Source of the DNA: Methylophaga sp.
Lineage (GTDB): Bacteria > Pseudomonadota > Gammaproteobacteria > Nitrosococcales > Methylophagaceae
Assembly: GCA_030148085.1 (NCBI GenBank)
Contig: JASBUF010000051.1
Coordinates: 1 to 64,000 of the forward strand
Reading direction: 5' to 3'
Length of the DNA: 64,000 nt
Positions 53,629 through 64,000 of this stretch are shown here, one piece after another (the first letter of the stretch is position 1; each line of letters begins with the position of its first letter). Under the pieces are notes generated by a model, which was not told the origin of the DNA, did not search any database, and worked only from the letters and a program-made list of their open reading frames with translations. The position numbers and the translations under genes were made by a program.

Positions 53629-53699
53629 AGGCTGTTCATCATGTTGCACTGTCATTGTTTAGGGCATACGATGTCTGAACTTACTGACATACCAAAGCC

Positions 53700-54023
53700 G
53701 TGAAACCAAACTACTTCATTTCACTTTTGCTGATTATCTGCATGGTCTACTCGACCAGCGCAGCGGCTTTTTTGCATATGAATGAGCATCGGCATATTGA
53801 ATCACATGCTGCTGAACACCAGCATGATGCTGAGCACAGTCATCAGCATAACGGCGAAAACGACGCCGATCATGCACATCACTTTAACCTCCATGTCATT
53901 GGGGATTTGGTTGAACATGACGCCCTGTCATTTAGCCAACCCAATGGCTCATTAAGCGATGATTTTTTCAGTCGCTTAGTCTCTCGCAGCTATTCCCCAC
54001 CTATACCGCCGCCCAACGCGTAA
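53700..54023 (+). CDS. His-rich periplasmic leader protein of the czc operon (CzcI-like)
   Basis: 107 residues from a GTG with a weak ribosome site. Signal peptide (about 1-23, ending STSAAAF) then a His-dense stretch HMNEHRHIESHAAEHQHDAEHSH in two pieces, and a Pro-rich end SPPIPPPNA. Small His-rich secreted proteins of this size head many czcCBA operons (CzcI type) and are thought to bind zinc or tune the response. 63 bases separate it from czcC. Confidence 0.75.
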   Translation: MKPNYFISLLLIICMVYSTSAAAFLHMNEHRHIESHAAEHQHDAEHSHQHNGENDADHAHHFNLHVIGDLVEHDALSFSQPNGSLSDDFFSRLVSRSYSPPIPPPNA

Positions 54024-54086
54024 TCCTACTCAACTAAATTAACCGTCATTACGCGCTATGCGTATGTATCGTTATGGGAATGGATT

Positions 54087-55352
54087 ATGAAATTACCAGT
54101 ATCAAATCGTCGTGTACTTGGCGTCGCGGCATTGTTTTTTTTGTTAACGTCACCGGGTCTGGCTGTTGCCATTGATCTATCAACAGCCGTGAGTCGCACA
54201 CTCGCAGCAAGCCCGGAGTTGCAACTCTACCCTTACCATGTGCGTGTGCTTAATGGTGAAGCGCTGCAGGCAGGGCTCAAACCCAATCCGACATTGAATG
54301 TCGATCTGGAGAATGCCTTCGGTACGGGCGACTCCCGCTTCCTGGCTGGTCATGAGTTGACCTTGTCTTTAAGTCAGGTCATTGAACTGGGTCAAAAACG
54401 CGAAAAACGGGTCAATGTTGTTGACCAAAAATCACTCTCCATACAGAGAGAGTACGAAGTCAAACGACTGGATGTCATTGCCAGCTTGCTGCGTGATTAT
54501 TACCAGGCACTTCGACTTCAACATCTGATGACGTGGAACAGTCAGCGCATAGAAGCTGAACAAGCAGCATTGAAAGTCATTGAGCACCGTGCCAATGCCG
54601 GCGTTGTTGGTAAAGCAGATGTTATGCGCATGCAACTGCGGCTGGCTAAATCACAGGCCAAGCAAGCTGAACTGCAAGCCCAACATGCGAACTCATTGAA
54701 TGTGCTGGCCGCTAACTGGTCTGAAAACGCTGATTTCAGTGACGTCGATGGCGATCTAAACCAGACACCTGTCGCTCCAGATATGGCTGCTATACAGCAA
54801 GCGGTGCAATCAACACCTGACTACTTGCTGACCATGGCACAAACGCGAATCAGTGAAGCCCAACTCGCTTTGGCACAGGCTGAAAGTCAGGCTAACGTTA
54901 CTGTTGGGGCTGGTATCAGACGCTTAGAAGACAGTGATGACAATGCTTTTGTCTTCAATTTTTCGATGCCGTTGCAATGGCAGAATAAGAATCAAGGCAA
55001 CATCGCTGCTGCACAAGCCACCTATGAGGAAAACCTTGCCAATCAGGATCTGCAGAAAACTCGCCTTGAGGTCGCTATGCAGCGTATTCACTCAGCCATG
55101 CTGAATAACCTTCGTCAACTTGAGCTTGTTGATACTGACTTACTGCCCGTAGCCAATTCTTTGCTCGACGAGGTCAAACTCGGCTATCAACTCGGCCTGT
55201 ACAGCGTTTTGCAATGGGTTGATGCCCAGGATGAGCTGTTCAATATTGAACGTGAGCGCATCGAGGCACAGCACGCTACCCACCTCCAATATCTCGAATT
55301 AGAACGCCTGAGCGGAAGCAACCTTACGCCGATGGCTGCTCACAAGGAATAA
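54087..55352 (+). CDS. czcC: CzcC-like outer-membrane efflux protein
   Basis: 421 residues with a signal peptide ending near GLAVAID and two OEP coiled-coil repeats; NPTLNVDLENAFG and LSLSQVIELGQKREKR near the start are standard for CzcC/CusC-like channels of heavy-metal pumps. No lipobox is seen. GGGAATGG lies before the ATG. Three bases separate it from the adaptor gene. It forms the exit duct of the Czc pump. Confidence 0.93.
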   Translation: MKLPVSNRRVLGVAALFFLLTSPGLAVAIDLSTAVSRTLAASPELQLYPYHVRVLNGEALQAGLKPNPTLNVDLENAFGTGDSRFLAGHELTLSLSQVIELGQKREKRVNVVDQKSLSIQREYEVKRLDVIASLLRDYYQALRLQHLMTWNSQRIEAEQAALKVIEHRANAGVVGKADVMRMQLRLAKSQAKQAELQAQHANSLNVLAANWSENADFSDVDGDLNQTPVAPDMAAIQQAVQSTPDYLLTMAQTRISEAQLALAQAESQANVTVGAGIRRLEDSDDNAFVFNFSMPLQWQNKNQGNIAAAQATYEENLANQDLQKTRLEVAMQRIHSAMLNNLRQLELVDTDLLPVANSLLDEVKLGYQLGLYSVLQWVDAQDELFNIERERIEAQHATHLQYLELERLSGSNLTPMAAHKE

Positions 55353-55355
55353 ATC

Positions 55356-56585
55356 ATGAAGTCTTACTTATTAGTTTTGGCGTTACTGTTTCATGCGCCA
55401 CTGTTTGCAGCTGGCGGTCACGGACATGGACATGACGACCATGCTGAGCATGAAGCAGCACCTGAAGGCCCGCATGGTGGCAGATTACTTGAAAGCGATA
55501 TCCTCAATCTGGAAATCACGATTTTTGAATCTGGCATCCCTCCAGAAATGCGTATTTTCCCTTACTTGAAAGATGGCACAGCTGTAGATCCTGACAACGT
55601 CATAATGACCGTTAACCTCAACCGCACAGGTGGACAACAAGACCTGATTGATTTTAGTTCAGAGGCTGACTATTTATTGGGTGATGCTGAGATAGTTGAA
55701 CCCCATTCTTTTGAAGTAGAAGTCAACGCCAATTACCAAGGCAATGACTATCACTGGCACTTTGAGAGCTATGAAGGCCGTGCTGAGATACCTCCTCGCT
55801 TACTCGCTCTGTCTGAAGTGGAGACTGAAACAGCCGGTTCGAAAACCATTTCAGTGACCAATACCGTCTATGGCATTGTCAGCAAAGCTGAAGATAAAGT
55901 CTTCCATGTTCATGCCCCCTACCCCGGCATCGTCCAGGCGGTGGATGTGCAAACCGGCGACAAAGTCAAAAAAGGCCAACGTCTGCTCACTGTTCTCAAT
56001 CAGCAAACCTTGCAGACCTACTTAATCACGAGTCCAGCTTCTGGTGAAGTAACACTGCGTCCAGTCAAGCGTGGCGATCACACAGATATAGGCACACTGG
56101 TTGAAGTCAGTGACTTGTCTTCTGTTTGGGTTGAAATGTCGATGTTCCCACAAGACATTGAAGCTATCAGTAAAGGCATGCCCGTTATCATTAGTGATCT
56201 ACATGGCGAACACTCAGTCGAAAGCAAACTCGATTACCTCTCGCCACAAATGACCGGTGGTCATATAGCGCGTGCCAGAGCCACCATCGCGAATCCTGAT
56301 GGCGACTGGCGCCCCGGCATGCATGTCATGGCAGAAGTCGTGATTGAACGTGTTGAGGTGCCTCTCGCTGTCAAACGTTCAGCCTTACAATCATTCCGCG
56401 ACATGCCAGTCGTGTTTGGCCGTTTTGGTAACGTCTTTGAAGTCAGAATGGTACAGCTGGGGCGTCAGGATAAAGACTATGTTGAAGTCACTGGCGGACT
56501 CGAACCGGGTACCGACTACGTCACCAACAACAGTTATCTTCTCAAGGCAGAAGTCTTGAAAGATGGCGCCAGCCACGACCACTAG
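55356..56585 (+). CDS. czcB: CzcB-like membrane fusion protein
   Basis: 409 residues with a signal peptide (about 1-18), a His-rich start GGHGHGHDDHAEHE that can bind zinc, an N-terminal CzcB-type beta domain (about 35-145), then the barrel-sandwich, lipoyl and beta-barrel adaptor parts (about 160-400) with ITSPASGEVTLRPVKRGDH. It ends in DGASHDH. The adaptor links the CzcA pump to CzcC. A ribosome site AAGGAAT overlaps the czcC end. Ten bases precede czcA. Confidence 0.94.
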   Translation: MKSYLLVLALLFHAPLFAAGGHGHGHDDHAEHEAAPEGPHGGRLLESDILNLEITIFESGIPPEMRIFPYLKDGTAVDPDNVIMTVNLNRTGGQQDLIDFSSEADYLLGDAEIVEPHSFEVEVNANYQGNDYHWHFESYEGRAEIPPRLLALSEVETETAGSKTISVTNTVYGIVSKAEDKVFHVHAPYPGIVQAVDVQTGDKVKKGQRLLTVLNQQTLQTYLITSPASGEVTLRPVKRGDHTDIGTLVEVSDLSSVWVEMSMFPQDIEAISKGMPVIISDLHGEHSVESKLDYLSPQMTGGHIARARATIANPDGDWRPGMHVMAEVVIERVEVPLAVKRSALQSFRDMPVVFGRFGNVFEVRMVQLGRQDKDYVEVTGGLEPGTDYVTNNSYLLKAEVLKDGASHDH

Positions 56586-59726
<3,141 letters not shown>

Positions 59727-59739
59727 TAAGGAGCCCACC

Positions 59740-60090
59740 ATGTGGTACTACATCACCAAAGTCGCTGTTAGTGCTGCGCTCATCGTCGCTATTTCCGAAA
59801 TAGCAAAACGAAGCTCCTTGATGGGCGCAATTTTGGCTTCTGTACCACTGGTCTCCGTTATCGCTATGATTTGGCTGTATCATGAAAGTAGTGATACAGC
59901 CAAAATCAGCTCACTCGCCACAAGTACTTTCTGGCTGGTCATCCCCTCTTTGGCTCTGTTTGTGGCATTACCCATACTTCTGAAAAGCGGTGTAGGGTTT
60001 TACTGGAGCCTCTTTATTGCCATCGGCATAACGATCATTTGCTACTTTGCTATGCTGACTGGGCTTCGTCTTTTCGGTATCAATCTATAG
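59740..60090 (+). CDS. DUF3147 family small membrane protein
   Basis: 116 residues and four hydrophobic helices with the family start WYYITKVAVSAALIVAISEIAKR. DUF3147 proteins are found at the ends of heavy-metal RND operons, as here, but have no proven role. TAAGGAG lies before the ATG, 13 bases after czcA. Convergent with copB; no terminator seen in the 45-base gap. Confidence 0.88.
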   Translation: MWYYITKVAVSAALIVAISEIAKRSSLMGAILASVPLVSVIAMIWLYHESSDTAKISSLATSTFWLVIPSLALFVALPILLKSGVGFYWSLFIAIGITIICYFAMLTGLRLFGINL

Positions 60091-60135
60091 CCAAAAGTCA
60101 TGTAACTAAGCGATGCAAAACAAAGACGCAGCAGC

Positions 60136-60906
60136 TCAAAACCAGAAACGGACACCAGCAACCAGACTGGTCGTGCTGTCATCCTCACCGTCGGCACGAC
60201 GCAGATCCGCGGTATCACCCGAATACTGCATGTGGCTGATGCCAACATACGGCGCAAATTCACGGCTGATGTGGTAGCGCAATCTGAATCCGGTTGTAAT
60301 GCCGGAAAAGCCCTGACCCTGCTCAAACTCTTCTGCTTCATTAAAGGCGTAGCTAGTCTCTGCCCTGGCCTGCAACACCCATTTCTGCGTTAAACGCCAG
60401 TCATATTCGACTTCAAAATCAAGCCAGCTATCGCCCTCATCACTGATACGCAGGTTGGTGTCGACTTCAAACCAGTACGGTGCCAGTCCCTGAAAACCAA
60501 ATATGCCGTAGTAACGCTCCTGTTTATCACCAGCACCAAAGTTAGTTTCTGCACCCAGACCAAGTTGTACATCCCAGAATGGAGTTATGCGACGACTGTA
60601 TTGGATATCCAAATTTTCCAACTCACCGCTGTGCTTATCGTTATAGCTGCCTTCGGTTTCTATCCACAAACGATGGATGTCTTTGCCATACCAGCCCTGT
60701 GCATCCCATACGAGCTCTTCAACAGACTCAACACTTTGAATTTCGAACCGGTCAAACATCACCATGCCGTAGGGATGATCATCATGCACCGGCAAATCCC
60801 AACTTGGGTCAGCCTGTAAACCAATACCAGCAGCCATGCTTTGTGGGGAAATAAAACCTAATACCAGTGCCGTAGAAAGGTGTTTAATTAAACTTCTCAT
60901 CGTCAA
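60136..60906 (-). CDS. copB: CopB-like outer-membrane copper resistance protein
   Basis: 256 residues: signal peptide (about 1-25, ending SMAAG) and a beta-barrel with alternating hydrophobic residues and a terminal Phe (VAGVRFWF), the outer-membrane assembly signal. Motifs MVMFDRFEIQ, WDAQGWYGKD and LWIETEGSYN match CopB/PcoB. Family members often have a long Met/His-rich leader after the signal; here it is short. It starts six bases after copA ends, so they form a copAB operon. Role: copper sequestering or export at the outer membrane. Confidence 0.93.
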   Translation of the reverse strand: MTMRSLIKHLSTALVLGFISPQSMAAGIGLQADPSWDLPVHDDHPYGMVMFDRFEIQSVESVEELVWDAQGWYGKDIHRLWIETEGSYNDKHSGELENLDIQYSRRITPFWDVQLGLGAETNFGAGDKQERYYGIFGFQGLAPYWFEVDTNLRISDEGDSWLDFEVEYDWRLTQKWVLQARAETSYAFNEAEEFEQGQGFSGITTGFRLRYHISREFAPYVGISHMQYSGDTADLRRADGEDDSTTSLVAGVRFWF

Positions 60907-60912
60907 TACTCG

Positions 60913-62691
60913 TTATGCCACTGATACTACACGGAACATGCCAGCATCCATGTGATACATCAGATGGCAATGAAATGCCCAGTCACCAAAGGCATCCGCC
61001 GTGATCAGTGCTGACAAACGCTCACCTGGTTTAACGATGACGGTATGTTTGCGTGGACGCAGCTCACCATGACCATTTTCCAGTTCCATCCACATGCCGT
61101 GCAGGTGTATAGGGTGATCCATCATCGTATCATTGACCAAAATTAGGCGCAGACGCTCGTCTTTATAGAAACGAATGGGACCATCTACTTCAGAGAATTT
61201 CTTGCCATCAAACGACCACATATAACGCTGCATATTACCGGTCAGGTGCAATTCTAAATCGCGTTCAGGTGCACGTTTATCTGGCCAGACATGGTGGCTT
61301 TTCAGTTGTGAATACGTTAATACTCGGTGCTTAACGTGCTCAAGACCTACCCCGGGGTCATCAAGACGTGGAACCGGTTCGTCAACAACCATGGCCGCTC
61401 CGGGCCCATGATTATCGTCACCGTGCGTTACAGTTCTTGTTGTCGTTTGTTGCATGGCTTCATGGCCATGATGATGTTGATGACCATTCGACTCTTTTGA
61501 CATCGTCGACATATCATGAATCTTCGGCTCCGGTTCCATAGACGTCACGTCATGCATCATGTGCCCAGCACCCATCGAATCCATACCCCGTTCAACAGTG
61601 GGATACATCGCAGGGACAGGTGCACTTAGGCCATGTTGAACGGCTAAGGTGCCACGAACATAACCACTGCGGTCTTGAGCTTGTGCAAACAAGGTATAGG
61701 CCTCAGCAGTGGGCTCAACGATGACATCGTAGGTTTCTGCGACACCGATACGGAACTCGTCGGTTTTGACGGGTTGTACCGGTTGTCCATCTGCACTGAT
61801 GACCGTCATTGCCAGTCCAGGTATTTGAAAGTCAAACAACGTCATCGCTGAGGCATTGATGATCCTTAAACGGACTTTTTCGCCCGGTTTAAATAAACCT
61901 GTCCAATTACCAGAGCTGGCTTTGCCGTTAATGAGATAGGTGTATTCACTGCCAGTGACATCAAGAATGTCTCGGGAGCTCATACGCATTTGCCCCCACA
62001 TCGTGGACTTCTGCCAAGCAGCCTGCCAGCCCATCGTCTCGACATCATCAAAAAAGTCTTCCACGGTGCGCTGCTGATAGTTGTAATAACCCTCAGACAC
62101 CTTCAGATTACGCATGATGGTTTCAGGATGCTCAAAACTCCAGTCAGACAGCACAATCGCATAGTCACGATCTGCAGCAATTACTTCTCCTTCAGCAGGC
62201 TCAATGACTATCGGACCATAGTGGCCGAGCTGTTCCTGCATGCCGGAATGGCTGTGATACCAGTAAGTACCGTTTTGAATGATCGGAAAACGATATTCAA
62301 AGGTGGTTTGGGGTTTAATCCCAGCAAATGAAACACCGGGTACACCATCCATTTGATAGGGCAATAACAGCCCATGCCAATGAATTGAGGTATCAACGTC
62401 CAATTGATTGTGAACACGTATGACTGCTTCACGCCCCTCTTTCATTTTCAGCAGGGGGGCTGGTAATAAACCATTAACAGTAACGGCTTGTGACGTGAGT
62501 TGATTATCAATCTGTAAGGTAGAACGAACGACACTTAACTCAAAAATATCGCTATTGCCTTCCTTGCGTTGAGGTAGCAACAAAGATTGTTCCCGAGCCA
62601 TTGCTGGCAACAACGGGTAGAGTGAGCTCAACAATCCGGCGGATGCTAACGCCTGTATTAACTGTCGACGACGATAATTGTGTTCTGGCAT
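60913..62691 (-). CDS. copA: CopA/PcoA-type multicopper oxidase
   Basis: 592 residues with a Tat signal (YRRRQLIQALASAGLL) and three cupredoxin domains. Copper ligands are in HWHGLL, YHSHSGMQ, HPIHLHGM and HCHLMYHMDAGM. A Met/His-rich insert (about 375-425: HMMHDVTSMEPE, GHQHHHGHEAM) can hold extra copper. The enzyme oxidises Cu(I) to Cu(II) in the periplasm. It is first in the copAB operon. No copRS or cusRS regulator is in view. The ribosome site is weak. Confidence 0.95.
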   Translation of the reverse strand: MPEHNYRRRQLIQALASAGLLSSLYPLLPAMAREQSLLLPQRKEGNSDIFELSVVRSTLQIDNQLTSQAVTVNGLLPAPLLKMKEGREAVIRVHNQLDVDTSIHWHGLLLPYQMDGVPGVSFAGIKPQTTFEYRFPIIQNGTYWYHSHSGMQEQLGHYGPIVIEPAEGEVIAADRDYAIVLSDWSFEHPETIMRNLKVSEGYYNYQQRTVEDFFDDVETMGWQAAWQKSTMWGQMRMSSRDILDVTGSEYTYLINGKASSGNWTGLFKPGEKVRLRIINASAMTLFDFQIPGLAMTVISADGQPVQPVKTDEFRIGVAETYDVIVEPTAEAYTLFAQAQDRSGYVRGTLAVQHGLSAPVPAMYPTVERGMDSMGAGHMMHDVTSMEPEPKIHDMSTMSKESNGHQHHHGHEAMQQTTTRTVTHGDDNHGPGAAMVVDEPVPRLDDPGVGLEHVKHRVLTYSQLKSHHVWPDKRAPERDLELHLTGNMQRYMWSFDGKKFSEVDGPIRFYKDERLRLILVNDTMMDHPIHLHGMWMELENGHGELRPRKHTVIVKPGERLSALITADAFGDWAFHCHLMYHMDAGMFRVVSVA

Positions 62692-62750
62692 TTAATGATC
62701 TGCTAAGTGGGTGTGGAATAACTACTCAGACACTGATTTTGTCTCAGTGT

Positions 62751-63926
62751 TCATGCTAGACGAGTAATTCGGTGAATACGGCTTAAACAGATAATACCAA
62801 TCAACATTGAACATGCGGCCAGCCATAAAGCCGCACTGTAGCTGCCAGTGTGACTGGCGATATAGCCTGCAATGGCCGGTGCAGTAATTTGTGCAATGCC
62901 ATAACTGATAGTGAGTTTGGCCATCGCTTTGGCTGGGTTGTGTGGAAACTGATGACCAATAAAAACCAACATCATGCTGACCACGCCGGCAAAGGTGGCC
63001 CCAAAGAGGATCGCTCCAACAGCATTCACCAACAGATGGTCACTTAACGCCGGTGTGATAATGGCTATGAGCATTATGGTGTAACTCATTATCAATGCTT
63101 TAGTTTCGCCAGCCCAGTTGGATACTTTATCCCAAATCAGGCAAGACGGTACGGCCATCATGCCAAGGAAAACCCAAATCCAATTGCCATGCCCCTGTAA
63201 GGCAGGCATACCTTCTAAAATAGCCACGATAAACGTTGCACTGATCACATAGCCGACACCTGCACAGGAATAGGCAGCAATCATCAGCCACATCCATTGG
63301 GATGAGGGACCTGCTTGACTATTTACTTGCCCTGTCGATGTAATCTCTGGGGCTGGCATCCATAACCAAGCCGGAATAAAAAATATCAACCCAAATAGGC
63401 CGATAACCACCCACTGCATCGCCCAATCAAAAAAAGGCTGCATGGCAATGATAACCAGCCCGGGTATAACGATGCCCAAGCCAAGACCTGAAAAATGTAA
63501 GCCTAACTGCCCCTTGAAGCCACGTTTTTTTAGCCAGCTCATAACAAAACCCGCAGCCAGGATAATGCCCGCTGTACTGGTCAAACCGCCTAAAAATCGA
63601 GACACACTCCAGATCACACTATCTGTTGTGAAGCCCATCACCACGGTGCTGAGGACCGCAACAATAAGGTTGAATCGGTAGAACTGGTATTTGAGCTTAA
63701 GGCTGCTAATCTGTGAAATCAGCACCACACCTAACAGATAGCCCAGATAATTAAAGGTAGCTAGCCAGCCGCCAGCCAGCGGCGACAAACTTGTCTGCTC
63801 AAGCATGATTGGCAGAAAGGGTGTGTAGGCAAAACGGGCAATACCCACCGTGAGAATCAATGCACAGATTCCGGCTGCTATAACCTTAAATTGCTGCAAA
63901 CCTGACTCCTTATCCTGTTTGCTCAT
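62751..63926 (-). CDS. YbfB/YjiJ family MFS transporter
   Basis: 391 residues, twelve hydrophobic helices, MFS fold. The N-terminus ILTVGIARFAYTPFLPIML is the characteristic opening of YbfB/YjiJ-type transporters, and GGWLATFNYLGYLLG follows in helix 2. AAGGGAAAA stands before the ATG. Substrate unknown. It is 59 bases upstream of copA on the same strand, but the gap has no obvious operon link. Confidence 0.92.
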   Translation of the reverse strand: MSKQDKESGLQQFKVIAAGICALILTVGIARFAYTPFLPIMLEQTSLSPLAGGWLATFNYLGYLLGVVLISQISSLKLKYQFYRFNLIVAVLSTVVMGFTTDSVIWSVSRFLGGLTSTAGIILAAGFVMSWLKKRGFKGQLGLHFSGLGLGIVIPGLVIIAMQPFFDWAMQWVVIGLFGLIFFIPAWLWMPAPEITSTGQVNSQAGPSSQWMWLMIAAYSCAGVGYVISATFIVAILEGMPALQGHGNWIWVFLGMMAVPSCLIWDKVSNWAGETKALIMSYTIMLIAIITPALSDHLLVNAVGAILFGATFAGVVSMMLVFIGHQFPHNPAKAMAKLTISYGIAQITAPAIAGYIASHTGSYSAALWLAACSMLIGIICLSRIHRITRLA

Positions 63927-63942
63927 GGTTTTCCCTTTTCAA

Positions 63943-64000
63943 TTACGCCCCGCTTTTCACCCAAAGTCCGTCCTGCTCAGTGACACGAAAACGGGCCCAC
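63943..64000 (-). CDS. C-terminal end of an unidentified protein (partial)
   Basis: A minus-strand frame enters from the right edge and ends in TAA at 63943-63945; the visible tail reads WARFRVTEQDGLWVKSGA. The stop lies 16 bases before the MFS start, so the two are probably cotranscribed. Too little is visible to identify it. Confidence 0.5.
   Translation of the reverse strand, partial: WARFRVTEQDGLWVKSGA

Overview
The window is a chromosomal stretch of a Gram-negative, moderate-GC bacterium. Outer-membrane efflux channels, Tat and lipoprotein signals, PqiABC, CopAB, Aer-type taxis and BigR-type sulfur regulation point to a gammaproteobacterium. The gene mix would fit a marine methylotroph of the Methylophaga type, but no taxon-specific marker lies in the window and that name is only a guess. 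No rRNA, tRNA, CRISPR array, phage or complete insertion sequence was seen.

Layout. 1-7.8 kb is an AT-richer accessory patchwork: the end of an HvfC-like gene with DoxX, a decayed kinase gene, an orphan secreted protein between terminators, a LysR gene facing a small redox set (AhpD-like, PNPOx-like, GST, NTF2-like), a variant tyrosine phosphatase, an EamA exporter, a GFA protein and a class D beta-lactamase. 7.8-10.8 kb is a large PAS-GAF-PAS-GGDEF-EAL protein with a CZB-like zinc-sensing tail. 11.2-19 kb is a copper/silver island: DUF2933, CusCBA (CusF fused to CusB), a Cys-rich leader protein, a frameshifted Met-rich peptide gene and DUF5676. 19.5-28.1 kb is a signalling island: PAS-GGDEF, EAL, a TRASH-type protein behind a textbook FNR/ANR box, a chimeric pseudogene, an Aer-like receptor behind a second FNR-like box, and two convergent response regulators with GGDEF/EAL outputs. 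28.3-31.9 kb is pqiABC.

32.3-40.3 kb holds an alcohol dehydrogenase and a MexEF-OprN/OqxAB-like RND pump with its own AraC regulator. 40.3-44.7 kb is a molybdenum hydroxylase operon with its maturation genes. A LTA-synthase-like phosphotransferase follows. 46.8-49.2 kb is a BigR persulfide/sulfite operon. It diverges from a substrate-binding lipoprotein gene that overlaps a membrane GGDEF-EAL gene (49.5-53.6 kb). 53.7-60.1 kb is a CzcCBA operon with a His-rich leader protein and DUF3147, then copAB on the minus strand, an MFS transporter and a gene cut by the window end.

How it fits together. Two metal RND systems and CopAB give layered copper/silver and zinc/cobalt/cadmium export. Six cyclic-di-GMP enzymes and one aerotaxis receptor sit among them, and two have possible links to metal or sulfur: a CZB tail, and a binding protein beside the persulfide operon. 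A degenerate intergenic repeat family marked by AATCTCA/TGAGATT lies next to the cyclic-di-GMP genes. Several small genes are broken by single-base changes or internal deletions, so the accessory parts look recently rearranged.
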